The translations under genes and the position numbers were made by a program. 64,000 bases of DNA from Arenibacter sp. F20364 (GTDB lineage: Bacteria; Bacteroidota; Bacteroidia; Flavobacteriales; Flavobacteriaceae): assembly GCF_023015905.1 (NCBI RefSeq), contig NZ_JALKBD010000014.1, forward strand, positions 62,001 through 126,000, given 5' to 3'. The notes under the pieces are model-generated. The model had not been told where the DNA came from. It saw nothing but the letters and a program-made list of their open reading frames with translations, and ran no database searches. Position 1 is the stretch's first letter, and each line of letters opens with the position of its first letter. This document shows positions 9,157 to 18,749 of this stretch, piece after piece.

Positions 9157-9993
9157 CTATGGGCATATAATCTTAGGAATATGCTTAACGGATTGGGCAA
9201 GATGATTCTTGATAAAATTATTAATTTCCCATTGATCTCCCAGTGGTATTTTAGTATTGGCCTTGTATATGGAATAGGGGTGTGGACCATATTCAGGGGT
9301 AATGGTTAAATAGGAGCGTTTTTTTTCCAATGCCTTTGTGATCATTAAACCCCACCATTCGGTAAAGCGTTGTAGCTCAGTTTTATAATTTCCGTCCCTA
9401 GGATCTATGACCTGTGGACTCTGGGCCGACCCTACCCTTGCGTGAATGTGATAAGTGTGCTCAATGGCTTTTTCAACCGTATAGGCCTGATTTTCCAATA
9501 AGGATTCGGCAACGCAACACCAGTGGGATAGATCCGAAGTGAGTTTCAGAAAAGGATATTCCTCCAAATACGATAAACAGACATGGGCAGCAAAGGAAAA
9601 CCTGGAGCGGTGGGTTTCGTGGGTAATGGTAACTCCGGATTCCAATTCTATTTCATGGGCCGTTTCAATTAGGGCGGAGTTTTGGCGGCGGGTAAAGAAG
9701 TCCATGCCAGTATGCGAATTCACGAATAGGGGGCTGGCTTCCACAAGGTTGTACAAATACCTTTTGTACTGTTCTTGATGCTTGGTAAAATCTACCTCCT
9801 TGGTTTCCCAATGTTGGGCTACAAAATCCAGTTCCAAATCCTTCAGCATGGAACATATTTCGTTCTTTTTAATGCTTTCTAGGGGAAGGTCTATTTCTAC
9901 ACCTTGATAGCCGGCTTTTTTTATATTGTTTAAAAAAACGGGCCAAGGTATTTCAGAACTTCCCCAACGTGGATATATAAATTTAATTTGCAC
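9157..9993 (-). CDS. Sugar phosphate isomerase/epimerase family (AP-endonuclease-2 TIM barrel)
   Basis: A 278-residue cytosolic protein of the xylose-isomerase-like TIM-barrel superfamily. It has the N-terminal KAGYQGVEIDL, mid-protein THETHRSRFSF, LTSDLSHWCCV and HIHARVGSAQSPQV, and a late ITPEYGPHPY; the His/Glu/Asp positions fit the divalent-metal site of this superfamily. Members isomerise or epimerise sugars or inositols, but the substrate here is unknown. It follows the phytanoyl-CoA-dioxygenase-like gene by 13 bp, so the two are co-transcribed and probably act on the same small molecule. Confidence 0.85.
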   Translation of the reverse strand: MQIKFIYPRWGSSEIPWPVFLNNIKKAGYQGVEIDLPLESIKKNEICSMLKDLELDFVAQHWETKEVDFTKHQEQYKRYLYNLVEASPLFVNSHTGMDFFTRRQNSALIETAHEIELESGVTITHETHRSRFSFAAHVCLSYLEEYPFLKLTSDLSHWCCVAESLLENQAYTVEKAIEHTYHIHARVGSAQSPQVIDPRDGNYKTELQRFTEWWGLMITKALEKKRSYLTITPEYGPHPYSIYKANTKIPLGDQWEINNFIKNHLAQSVKHIPKIICP

Positions 9994-10006
9994 GCATTGT
10001 ATTGTT

Positions 10007-10735
10007 TTAATTTCTCTGTTTTCTTTCCCCGGTATGATCTACCCCTTGTTCCATTTCAAATTCGATCATTTTTTTGGGTCTAAAGTTTAAAATTAAAGCT
10101 CTTCTTTGGGTATCGGTAGTGTTGCCCTGGCTAAAATGAAGCGTAAAACCATCATGAAAAGTACATCCACCAGGATTTAAGGGAATACTTAATGCCTTTG
10201 AGCTGTCGGTTTCGCAATATAGTGCTCCCCCATTGGGCAGATTTTTGTGGGGTAGAATGGGTTTGCCCTTTGTTTTGGGGATAAACCACATACATCCATT
10301 TTCCTCAAATACCTTGTCCAACGCAATCCAACAACTAGCCGATCTTTTGTCGGGCATGGCAATCCAATAGGCGGCGTCTTGATGCCATGGCGTGGGTGTA
10401 TTGGTGTTGGGGGCCTTGTTGATCATCATGTCAAAATCCAGTTCCATATCCTCGCCAAGTAGAGCTTTTGCCCATTGTTCCGCTTTTTTATAGGCACTAT
10501 TTTTAATAAGTTCCTTTGCTATGGTGCTGGGTCTCATAATTTGGGTAATACGCTCCATCTTTCTGTCTTCACCATTATCCGCTCCGGCAAGGTCACTTCT
10601 TAGGTGGGCGGTTTTAACTTTGTCCTGTAACAATTCGTCATAAATGGTCCTAAGGGTGTCCACTTCCTTCGCGGTGATTAATTGGTCTATTTTAATAAAA
10701 CCATCATTAATGAACTTTGATCTTTTGGTTTCCAT
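10007..10735 (-). CDS. Phytanoyl-CoA dioxygenase (PhyH) family oxygenase
   Basis: A 242-residue Fe(II)/2-oxoglutarate-dependent oxygenase of the PhyH family. The metal-binding HQD is at 118-120, the distal His probably at 200 in FHDGFTLHFSQGN, and a 2-oxoglutarate-binding Arg in QRRALILNF (211-212). There is no signal peptide, so it acts in the cytoplasm. PhyH-like enzymes hydroxylate or demethylate many small molecules; the substrate cannot be deduced. It shares an operon with the downstream isomerase/epimerase and is divergent from an AraC regulator 89 bp away, which is its likely controller. It may process a modified (for example methylated) sugar from the glycan; that is speculation. Confidence 0.88.
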   Translation of the reverse strand: METKRSKFINDGFIKIDQLITAKEVDTLRTIYDELLQDKVKTAHLRSDLAGADNGEDRKMERITQIMRPSTIAKELIKNSAYKKAEQWAKALLGEDMELDFDMMINKAPNTNTPTPWHQDAAYWIAMPDKRSASCWIALDKVFEENGCMWFIPKTKGKPILPHKNLPNGGALYCETDSSKALSIPLNPGGCTFHDGFTLHFSQGNTTDTQRRALILNFRPKKMIEFEMEQGVDHTGERKQRN

Positions 10736-10824
10736 TGTGGTATTTTATAGGCTTCAAAGATGTAATTAAAAAACATAAATATCTATCAATTTTGTACTAT
10801 ATTACTTTTTTATACATTTTTGTC
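10736..10824. promoter_or_regulatory. Divergent promoter region, PhyH operon and AraC regulator
   Basis: An 89-bp AT-rich gap lies between the divergent starts of the PhyH gene (minus) and the AraC-type regulator (plus). It must carry both promoters and is the natural site for regulator binding. I see no clear palindrome, as is usual for AraC sites, which tend to be direct repeats. Confidence 0.55.
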
Positions 10825-11685
10825 ATGGACTTGGGAACAAATGAAAGAAGAGTGTTCAATTTACAGAACTATGGAGTTAAAAGGGGATTGTCCTTTGGTC
10901 ATTATAGGTACAAACAAGTAAAACCGGGTCTTGAGAAGCATCAGCATGAAGGGGCTTTGGAAATTTGTTTTTGTATGAAGGGCCAGCAGCATTATAAAGT
11001 TGGTGAGCAATTATATGAACTGACCGGGAACGATATTTTTGTGGTGCCACCAAGTACCATGCATAGTACGGGAGAATTTCCCGAAGATAAGGGAGAATTG
11101 TTTTGGATTCAATTGCTTATGGACAGCTCAAAGGGTCAACTTTGCAATATGGCTAAGAAACAATCGGATTTTTTGCTCGCTGCACTTCTGGATAAATCCC
11201 AATATATATTTAAGGGTGCGTTTCAATTAAAGTTTATTCTGGAGAAATTGGTCGGTCAGTTGGAGAATTCCCGTTCCATGTTATCCGGAATAATGATTGA
11301 TCAATTGATTGCCCAATTGTTGCTGGAAACCGTTATACTTTCCAATAAGCCCCAAGAAAGCACGCCGTCCGTTAAGCTTTATGAATTGGACAACTATATT
11401 CATAAAAATTTACATAGAGTGATTTATGTAGATGAAATGGCCAATTTAGTGGGCATGTCCGAGGGGTATTTTAAGGCATGGTTTAAATCGAAATCGGGGA
11501 TGCCGCCCAAGGAGTATGTGAACCGGCTAAAGATAGAACAGGCGAAAATTGATTTGTTGGCTCGTAAAACGGTAACTGAAGTGGCATTTGGTCTGGGTTT
11601 TGGGTCCTCCCAATATTTTGCCACTACATTTAAGAGGTTTACGGGTACTACACCCAGATTCTATAAAAGTTTGCAAAGGGAATAA
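10825..11685 (+). CDS. AraC-family transcriptional regulator with cupin sensor
   Basis: About 286 residues from the ATG at 10825. A longer frame starts at 10717 but would cover the divergent promoter and the PhyH start, and its extra residues look non-coding. The N-terminal half is a cupin-type sensor (KHQHEGALEICFCMKG, FVVPPSTMHSTGEFP). The C-terminal 100 residues hold two helix-turn-helix motifs (VYVDEMANLVGMSEGYFKAWFK and TVTEVAFGLGFGSSQYFATTFKRFTGTTP), the AraC/XylS signature. It probably senses a sugar-like ligand and activates the divergent PhyH-isomerase operon. A terminator follows at about 11720. Confidence 0.9.
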   Translation: MDLGTNERRVFNLQNYGVKRGLSFGHYRYKQVKPGLEKHQHEGALEICFCMKGQQHYKVGEQLYELTGNDIFVVPPSTMHSTGEFPEDKGELFWIQLLMDSSKGQLCNMAKKQSDFLLAALLDKSQYIFKGAFQLKFILEKLVGQLENSRSMLSGIMIDQLIAQLLLETVILSNKPQESTPSVKLYELDNYIHKNLHRVIYVDEMANLVGMSEGYFKAWFKSKSGMPPKEYVNRLKIEQAKIDLLARKTVTEVAFGLGFGSSQYFATTFKRFTGTTPRFYKSLQRE

Positions 11686-11719
11686 TGGAGCATTGATTTA
11701 ATCTTCAAGCTACTTCAAA

Positions 11720-11753
11720 AAAAATCCGGAACCTTACAGGTGTCCGGATTTTT
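11720..11753 (+). terminator. Rho-independent terminator after AraC regulator
   Basis: AAAAATCCGGA at 11720-11730 pairs perfectly with TCCGGATTTTT at 11743-11753 around a 12-nt loop. The A and T flanks allow it to work in both directions. It stands 35 bp after the AraC stop codon. Confidence 0.85.
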
Positions 11754-11760
11754 CAAAACT

Positions 11761-12256
11761 AACTCAACTCAACTTTTATCAGGTCCACCTAGAGGAACAT
11801 GAAGTGAACCTGAAAAATTTTAAAACTCTAATATTTTAGCAATTAATCTCGTAACTAAAATCTTATGCAAGATAAGAGCTTAGTACCTTAAAAGCTACCA
11901 ATTTCCTGACAATCACCGATATCTTTTTTGCACTTATGGCTTTATAGTATAGTTTGCGGTATATATTTTGAATATGAACCTCATAAAAGAAGGGTAAACT
12001 ATTTTGACGTCTGTTGTATGCAATCTGTGTTTTTATGGGCACTTCGGCATGGTGTAAGTTGTATTTTTATAGGTCTAAATGCTATAATACATGAAATTGA
12101 AAAGTAATTGAGGTTAATAGCATTTTGGAATACACCTAGGAATGGAAGGATCAATGGCAATTAAATTGGTTTTGACCTTATTATTTTTTGTGCTGGAGGG
12201 TGATTTAAATTATTTGTTGTAAGGCCATAATTATTGAAACGGCATCAAAGTATTAT
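11761..12256. other. Non-coding interval between two terminators
   Basis: About 500 AT-rich bases separate the AraC terminator from the SusD terminator. I see no frame with coding character and no RNA gene. The two gene units converge here, so no promoter is needed. Confidence 0.5.
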
Positions 12257-12261
12257 AAACA

Positions 12262-12294
12262 AAGACACGGGTGGAAATTTCCTGCCCGTGTCTT
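12262..12294 (-). terminator. Terminator of the SusC/SusD unit
   Basis: AAGACACGGG (12262-12271) pairs perfectly with CCCGTGTCTT (12285-12294) around a 13-nt loop. On the minus strand the hairpin is followed by TTGTTT. It lies about 50 bp after the SusD stop codon, which ends the minus-strand transport unit. Confidence 0.85.
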
Positions 12295-12345
12295 GTTTAG
12301 TTACTTTTTTAATGAACCTTTTGGGTTTTCAAAAAAGCCTATTTA

Positions 12346-13854
12346 TTAGTATCCTGTATTTTGTACTAGATTAGGATTGTTCTGCATTTCAGATGTTGGT
12401 ATCGGAAACAAAAGTTCCCTTGCCGTTAGTGCCTTATTTGGTAAGTAAGAAAAGTTATGGCCAACAAAATCTTCCAATACATTGGTTTCAGTGTTATATG
12501 CTTTTCTCCATCTTACCATGTCGTACCATGTCTTGTTTTCAAAACTCAGTTCATGAATACGCTCTATTCTTACCGCATCCCTGAAAGCATCTTGCGAAAG
12601 ACCGGTCAAGCCCGCAAGTTCGGCACGATCTCTGACCAAGTTTACGGCGTTATATGCCTCGGTTGAAGGTCCGCTTTCCGCTTCGTTTGCTGCTTCCGCA
12701 TACATAAGCAATACATCGGCATAGCGATATAGGCACCAGTTTAAATCTGATTGGGCGCTTCCTTCGTTCGCTTCAATATCAAAATGTTTAAAGATATATG
12801 GCGCTCCCAGGTTAACACTGCTGTTGCGATCGGCCTCCAATGAATAGCTGGTAAAATAGAACTGTTTTTCTTCTGTTCTTTTGTCGCCTACCTCATAGGA
12901 GTCTACAAAGGCATTTGTTGAAAAGATACCTCCAGTTTGGGCCGAATAGGCCGAAATTCCCAAGTTATATGGTAAAATTCCCGGCTGCCAGTTACCTGAT
13001 TGAATACCTGCCGAAAATTGCGTCATAAAGATGTATTCGCCAGTGTTTTTGGTAGCAGGGTCGTGCAACTCGTCATAAGTATCAAAAAGAGAAAACTGGT
13101 CCGAATCCATGACCTCTTTTGCCTTGGCAGCGGCAAGCGCGTAATTTTCTGTTTTTTGGAGCGGGTAGCCAGCCATGGTCAAATATACGTCTGCCAATAA
13201 GGTTTTAACTGCGCCCAAAGAAACTCTGCCCGATGGAACTCTCCAAGCTAGGCCAGCGCTTTCAGCTTCTATAAGATCATTGACAATTAGGTCATAGACA
13301 GCTTCTGGCGAAGATTGTTCAGGGTATAATTGCTCAGAGCCCAAATCTACCGAATTGGTAATGATAGGAATATTTCCGAACATGCGTACCAAGCCAAAAT
13401 AATAGTAGGCTCTAAAGAATTTAGCTTCCGCCAAATAATTTTGCTTGAGAGTTTCGTCCATATTTATTTCAGGGATTTTTTCAATTGCCAAGTTGGCCCT
13501 TGAGATGCCTAAGTAATATTCGGTCCAGAAACTGTTGCCATATCCATTGTCCGAGTTATTAATTAAATCCTTTACCAAATAAATATTGGTAGCTTGCCCT
13601 AGGGAGGTATTGGCCAAGCCCGTAGCGAACTCGAGCATCATCCATGTGCCTCCGCCAAAACCACTATTGGTAATCGAAACCAATGGTTCATATGCCCCAT
13701 TAACGGCACTCTCGGCATGCGCAGCCGTGGTAAAGTAGGTGTCCGTTGTGAAGTTGGACTCATCTTCTTCATCCAAAAAATTACTACATGCCGTTATACT
13801 TGAAATTGCGGTTACGACGGCTATAGCTCTTATAAAGTTTCTATAGATTTTCAT
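12346..13854 (-). CDS. susD: SusD/RagB-like outer-membrane glycan-binding lipoprotein
   Basis: About 502 residues from the ATG at 13854, which gives a lipoprotein signal with an ITAC lipobox; a longer frame opens at 13887 but would run into the upstream gene. SusD family features are the N-terminal DEEDESNFTTDTYFTT segment, TPR-like helices (YLAEAKFFRAYYYFGLVRMFGNIPI) and the C-terminal RYADVLLMYAEAANE, AVNLVRDRA and LLFPIPTSEMQNNPNLVQNTGY. It sits on the cell surface and hands oligosaccharides to the SusC porin encoded 19 bp upstream. Paired with fucosidases and sulfatases, the likely ligand is a sulfated fucan oligosaccharide. Confidence 0.95.
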   Translation of the reverse strand: MKIYRNFIRAIAVVTAISSITACSNFLDEEDESNFTTDTYFTTAAHAESAVNGAYEPLVSITNSGFGGGTWMMLEFATGLANTSLGQATNIYLVKDLINNSDNGYGNSFWTEYYLGISRANLAIEKIPEINMDETLKQNYLAEAKFFRAYYYFGLVRMFGNIPIITNSVDLGSEQLYPEQSSPEAVYDLIVNDLIEAESAGLAWRVPSGRVSLGAVKTLLADVYLTMAGYPLQKTENYALAAAKAKEVMDSDQFSLFDTYDELHDPATKNTGEYIFMTQFSAGIQSGNWQPGILPYNLGISAYSAQTGGIFSTNAFVDSYEVGDKRTEEKQFYFTSYSLEADRNSSVNLGAPYIFKHFDIEANEGSAQSDLNWCLYRYADVLLMYAEAANEAESGPSTEAYNAVNLVRDRAELAGLTGLSQDAFRDAVRIERIHELSFENKTWYDMVRWRKAYNTETNVLEDFVGHNFSYLPNKALTARELLFPIPTSEMQNNPNLVQNTGY

Positions 13855-13873
13855 TTTTTTATCTTTTATATGG

Positions 13874-16800
13874 TTATAGTCCAACATTTAATCCTATCAT
13901 AAAGGTTCGAGGTCTCGGATAATCATAAAGAGAGTATCCTTGATCGAAAGCTCCGCCACCATTCGAACTTTCAGGGTCATACCCTGGATATTTCGTTGCT
14001 ACAAAAAAGTTCTGCACAGAGGTATATACTCTAAGACGATTTAAGTGTAAACGCTCCACCAATTCAGGTTTGAAGACATAGGAAAGCATCAGGTTTCTTC
14101 CCCTTAAAAAGGAAGCGTCCTTTAATTTTCCTGAATCGTTATTGGTATCGTATCCAGCGGCAATAGGTCTTATCTGGGCAATATCGGTATCTTGATTGTC
14201 CGGAGTCCACGCATTTAGAACGGTCTTGAAGCTGTTGGCAATTGTCTGACGGTCTTCTGCAGAGTGTTCGTCACGGTACATTACACTATTGCCGTATTGA
14301 AACTGCAGGTCTACCAGTAGTTCAAAATTACCATATCTGAAGGTGTTTGAAAAGGTTCCGAAACCGTCGGCAATACCCTTTCCGATGATGGCACGGTCAT
14401 CGCTATTGATGGCCCCATCATTGTTCAGGTCACGGTATTTGATATCACCTGGCAATCTGTCATAGATGGCTGCCTGTGCGGCTTCATCGGTGTTCCAGGT
14501 ACCCTCATCAATATATCCGAAGAATGTACCTACCGGTTCGCCAACACGGATCAATGTAGACCCCAAGAAAATATCGGAACCACCTGAAAGAGCAGTTACT
14601 TCGTTTTTGTTGATTGAAATATTGAAGTTACTGCTCCATCCAAATAATTCATTATCAAAATTGACAGTATTCAAATTAACTTCAATACCCTTGTTTTCCA
14701 AACTTCCAACATTTCTAAATACATTGGTAAAACCGCTTGAAGAGGGAACTGGAGCATTAAGAAGCATATCGGATGTCAACTTTCGGTACACATCAAGCTC
14801 TAACCCGATACGATTATTAAAAAGACCCAATTCAACACCGGCATCTACCTGTTCCGTTTTTTCCCATTTCAAATCGGGATTGGCCATACGACCTGGTACA
14901 GTATAGGCGGAGCGGGCTCCATTAAAAATTACAGAACCGTTGGACAAGCCGGCCAATGCTTGGTAAGCTGGTAATTCAGAGTTACCTGTTGCACCGTAAC
15001 TGGCTCTAATTTTAAGATTGGAAATGGTTTCGTTCTCTGAGAGAAAATCCTCTTCGGAAGCCCTCCAGGCCAATGCGGCCGATGGGAAAAAGGCAAACTG
15101 ATTTTCCGGTCCAAACTTAGAAGATCCGTCAGCCCTTCCTGTAAGGGTCAACAAGTATTTGTTCATGTAGTTATAGTTGACACGCCCAAAATAAGAGTTT
15201 AGTCCGTAAGCAGTTTTGCTCGAGGTTGGTGTCTGTGGGTTAGACCCTGCACCTAGATTGTTAAAACCGTAAAAGTCATCGGCAAACCCTCGTGTAGATG
15301 CCCTTGAGCCAAACTGATCAACATGTTGCCAGGAAAGTCCTGCCATAGCTGTTAATGAATTATTGCTGTCAAAATCTTTGTTATAGGTCAAATAGTTTTC
15401 AAATTGCCATGAATTATAACGGGAGTTATCTACATAGGCGGCACCATCTGGCATGGCTATATATCTTAAGTCCTTACCTCCGTAATAATCATTTCTTTGA
15501 TTAATGATATTGGTTCCTATTGTAGTGCGTAATACCAGGTTTTTATTGAATTCAATATTTCCGTAGAAGCTACCCAAAACGGTCTGGGTCTTAAGGAAAT
15601 ATCTACGATCGTTCGCAACTGCCACTGGGCTACCACCACCTTCCATTCCTGGATAGTGTATGTTGGAGCCCCAAGTGCCATCTTCGTAACGGACTGGTAT
15701 AATAGGTAGGGCTTCATATACTTGACGCATTGTAGTGATACCACCACCACCTAGTTGGTCTATTTGCTTTTCGTTTTGGTCGTTGTAGCTAAGGCTACCT
15801 CCAACTCTTAACCAGTCGGTGACCTCGGTATCCAAAGTAAATCTACCTGAATAACGTTTCAACCATGATTCTACGATAAGTCCCTCTTCATCCCTAAAGC
15901 CCATAAATAGGCCGAAATTGGATTTTTGGTTACCACCGGTAAAAGAGAGTTGGTGATTTTGGGTAATTGCGTCCCTAATAGCTTCATCTTGCCAATCGGT
16001 ATCATAAAGTGGATTGCCGCTGGCATCAAAAAGTCTTGGGTCGGTTCTCTTTAATCTTGGGTCGGTATATCTTCCACCGGCCCATCCCTCAGGGTCAAAT
16101 TTTTCAGCATTGGCATATGCTATTTCCTCAACAAGAAGAAACTCTTCAGAATTTAAAAGATCAAGCTTTTTGGGTAAGGTTCCTAAACTGAAATCCACAT
16201 CGTAATTAAGCCGGGTTTCACCAGTTGTTGTACCTTTTTTCGTAGATACAAGAATTACACCATTGGCGCCCCTTGCACCATATATGGCTGTCGCGGAAGC
16301 ATCCTTTAAAACTTCAATAGATTGTATGTCATTAGGGTTCAGGTAATCTATAGGGGTACTACCGTTAGGTAAATTGGCCGCATTTAGGATTACACCATCT
16401 ATTACGTATAGTGGTGTATTGGCAATACTTACCGAGGTATTACCACGGATTCTTACCACGGTTCTTCCTCCTGGTCGTCCAGAACCGGAAGTGATGTTTA
16501 CACCTGCTACTTTACCGGCCATGGCCTGGTTCAATGAGGCAGCCGGTCTTTCAGCCAATTCTTCCGACTTAATGGAACCTACGGCACCGGTAAGGTCACT
16601 TTTTTTCTGTGTACCATATCCGATCAATACTACCTCATCCAGCCCTGCAGCACTTTCTTCCAAACTAACGGAAACAGAGGATTGTCCATTAAGAGGTACT
16701 TCTTTTGATGCAAATCCAATATAGCTTACCACCAAGGTTGCATTTTCATTGGCTACATCAAGTGTAAAGTTACCGTCAAAATCTGCAGTAACCCCATTGG

Positions 16801-17281
16801 TGGTTCCTTTTTCCACAATGTTTGCCCCAGGTAAGGGGTTGCCGTCGGTATCGGTAATAGTTCCGCTTACTGAATGTTGGTCAATGACAGTTTTTATTGG
16901 GGAAACGGATTTATCCAATTTTCCCGTATTTAAGATAATCTGCTTGTTCTTAACGGTGAAATAAACATCCGTTGCTTCAAATATCCTGTCCAAGATATTG
17001 GAAATAGGTTCTTTCTTCGCATTTACAGAAACGGTTCTCTTTAAATTCACCTTTTCATGGTTGTACAAAAATCTAAAATCCGAAAGGGATTCTATTTCCT
17101 CAAAAACCTGTTGAACGCTTACGTTATTTAGGTTTAATGTGATTTTAGTATTCTGTCCATAGGTGTTGGCCTGAATTTTAAATAGAGAAACTATTAGTAA
17201 TAAGGTCGTTAGTTTCATCTTTAAATGATGTTTGCTTAGCCAATCCGAATGGAAAGGCCCTACTAAATTTAATTTTTTCAT
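13874..17281 (-). CDS. susC: SusC/RagA-type TonB-dependent transporter with STN domain
   Basis: A 1135-residue outer-membrane transporter. In order: signal peptide (about 22-43), an STN signalling domain (about 46-117), a carboxypeptidase-regulatory-like repeat (VSGTITDTDGNPLPGANI, about 138-210), the SusC box DEVVLIGYGTQKKSDLTGAV (215-234), the plug with IRGNTSVSIANTPLYVIDG, and a 22-strand barrel ending in RTFMIGLNVGL. The STN domain means it also signals to the FecR anti-sigma factor encoded just upstream, so uptake and induction are coupled. It works with the SusD protein 19 bp downstream. Confidence 0.96.
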   Translation of the reverse strand: MKKLNLVGPFHSDWLSKHHLKMKLTTLLLIVSLFKIQANTYGQNTKITLNLNNVSVQQVFEEIESLSDFRFLYNHEKVNLKRTVSVNAKKEPISNILDRIFEATDVYFTVKNKQIILNTGKLDKSVSPIKTVIDQHSVSGTITDTDGNPLPGANIVEKGTTNGVTADFDGNFTLDVANENATLVVSYIGFASKEVPLNGQSSVSVSLEESAAGLDEVVLIGYGTQKKSDLTGAVGSIKSEELAERPAASLNQAMAGKVAGVNITSGSGRPGGRTVVRIRGNTSVSIANTPLYVIDGVILNAANLPNGSTPIDYLNPNDIQSIEVLKDASATAIYGARGANGVILVSTKKGTTTGETRLNYDVDFSLGTLPKKLDLLNSEEFLLVEEIAYANAEKFDPEGWAGGRYTDPRLKRTDPRLFDASGNPLYDTDWQDEAIRDAITQNHQLSFTGGNQKSNFGLFMGFRDEEGLIVESWLKRYSGRFTLDTEVTDWLRVGGSLSYNDQNEKQIDQLGGGGITTMRQVYEALPIIPVRYEDGTWGSNIHYPGMEGGGSPVAVANDRRYFLKTQTVLGSFYGNIEFNKNLVLRTTIGTNIINQRNDYYGGKDLRYIAMPDGAAYVDNSRYNSWQFENYLTYNKDFDSNNSLTAMAGLSWQHVDQFGSRASTRGFADDFYGFNNLGAGSNPQTPTSSKTAYGLNSYFGRVNYNYMNKYLLTLTGRADGSSKFGPENQFAFFPSAALAWRASEEDFLSENETISNLKIRASYGATGNSELPAYQALAGLSNGSVIFNGARSAYTVPGRMANPDLKWEKTEQVDAGVELGLFNNRIGLELDVYRKLTSDMLLNAPVPSSSGFTNVFRNVGSLENKGIEVNLNTVNFDNELFGWSSNFNISINKNEVTALSGGSDIFLGSTLIRVGEPVGTFFGYIDEGTWNTDEAAQAAIYDRLPGDIKYRDLNNDGAINSDDRAIIGKGIADGFGTFSNTFRYGNFELLVDLQFQYGNSVMYRDEHSAEDRQTIANSFKTVLNAWTPDNQDTDIAQIRPIAAGYDTNNDSGKLKDASFLRGRNLMLSYVFKPELVERLHLNRLRVYTSVQNFFVATKYPGYDPESSNGGGAFDQGYSLYDYPRPRTFMIGLNVGL

Positions 17282-17429
17282 ACTTTTGTAAAGGTTTGGT
17301 GATTAAACATTTCGTTTGTTTATATCACTTTCTTATGCCGGGGAATGCGCCAACATTTTCCGGTTTTTTTTTGTAAAAGTGATATGTCTAGTGCTCATGT
17401 TTTTAATTCATTTTCATTGGCATCTTTTT

Positions 17430-18650
17430 TTAGTTAATATTAGTTGCGAGTATTATAATTTTGGAACCATCGTGTTTATATTCAAAGTAGGTGTCCTCTT
17501 TGAAAGCTTCCAAGATTTCTTCAATCGTCTCATTTCTAAATGTAGCCGTGTATATTTGGTTGTCCAGTCGGCCGCTTTTATCTTCGATGGTAATGTTGAA
17601 ATGACGTTCCAGTTTGGATCTAATGTTGTAAAAGGGGGCTGCCTTAAATAAAAGATAGCCGTCTTTCCAAGCGGTATAGATGTTGGTGTCTACCTCTTTT
17701 ATAGTCATCGTATTGTTGGCCTTGTTCCATGCCGCTCTTTGTCCAGGTGCCAATTGGGATGAGGAATTTGTATTTATGTTGGCCCCTTCCTTGTAAAGTA
17801 CTACGGCCCCTTCTACCAGAACGGTGCTGATGTCCTCATCTTCCGGATAGAAGGAAAGGTTAAATTGGGTGCCCAATACCCTTATGTTCATTTCGTCCGC
17901 ATTTACAATAAATGGATGTGCCCTATCTGTGGTTACATCAAAATAAGCTTCACCTGTTAAATAAACTTTTCGGTCTTGACCCTTTAGGAAACGGACCGGA
18001 TACTTAATGGAGCTTCCGGAATTTAATTTTACTTTGGTGCCATCGGACAGGACAAGGTCAAATTGTCGCCCAAATGGTATGTTAAGGGTGTTGTAAACTA
18101 ATTTGTTTTGATCTTCGGCAGCTGTATATTGTAGTGTGTTTCCCTGCTGTGAGGCAACTAAATTTCCGTTGGTAGTGGTAATTTTTCGCTCCCCATTTTC
18201 AGAAATGGTTTCAATAGTGCCATTGTCCAACTGCAATGTAATAACGCCGGAATTCAGGTCGTTTTCAATAGAAATTGGCACGGTCGATGTTTCTACTGTA
18301 TTTTGGTTGTAAAAGTAAACGCCCGCCAGCAATAAAAAGGTAGCAGCAATTCCGGACCAGAATCCAATATTAGGGTGCGGTAAAAAAGTTCTAACTTTTT
18401 TTTTCTTTTCAATGTCCTCTATTTTGAATAGTATATTCTGTAACAAAACTTCAGAATCCCCTTTTATTCTTTGTTTAATGGGCAAGTTTCCTGTTTTTAC
18501 ATTTTCCCAATGCTTGGCCAATATGTTATTCTTAACATCATCAGGATCGGAACTATCAATAAGCTCCATTAAACAATCCAATTCCTTTTCGGAAATGGTA
18601 TTGTCCACCAATTTTTGGAAGAGCTTATCCAATTTGTTCTCGTTGTGCAT
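17430..18650 (-). CDS. FecR-family anti-sigma factor
   Basis: A 406-residue inner-membrane regulator. Residues 1-90 are cytoplasmic and bind the sigma factor; one membrane helix lies at about 95-114 (GFWSGIAATFLLLAGVYFY). The periplasmic part holds a FecR domain (VLSDGTKVKLNSGSSIKYP, VYLTGEAYFDVTTDRAHPFIV, VLGTQFNLS) and a C-terminal DUF4974-like domain (FNITIEDKSGRL, LEAFKEDTYFEYKHDG) that resembles the STN fold and contacts the transporter. It sits between the sigma factor and susC, the usual order. It holds the sigma factor inactive until substrate reaches SusC. Confidence 0.95.
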   Translation of the reverse strand: MHNENKLDKLFQKLVDNTISEKELDCLMELIDSSDPDDVKNNILAKHWENVKTGNLPIKQRIKGDSEVLLQNILFKIEDIEKKKKVRTFLPHPNIGFWSGIAATFLLLAGVYFYNQNTVETSTVPISIENDLNSGVITLQLDNGTIETISENGERKITTTNGNLVASQQGNTLQYTAAEDQNKLVYNTLNIPFGRQFDLVLSDGTKVKLNSGSSIKYPVRFLKGQDRKVYLTGEAYFDVTTDRAHPFIVNADEMNIRVLGTQFNLSFYPEDEDISTVLVEGAVVLYKEGANINTNSSSQLAPGQRAAWNKANNTMTIKEVDTNIYTAWKDGYLLFKAAPFYNIRSKLERHFNITIEDKSGRLDNQIYTATFRNETIEEILEAFKEDTYFEYKHDGSKIIILATNIN

Positions 18651-18749
18651 CTAGAATATTTAAATAGCTGTATTATGGGCTGTATAAGTAATACACCTCA
18701 AAAATGCAAAAGTCCCAAATTAGGAGTGTTTTTTTACGAAATAGTCAAA

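Noticed and set aside
10717-10824. N-terminal extension of the AraC regulator from an ATG at 10717
   Set aside because: It would overlap the divergent PhyH start and consume the only promoter space; the extra residues are hydrophobic and unlike AraC proteins.
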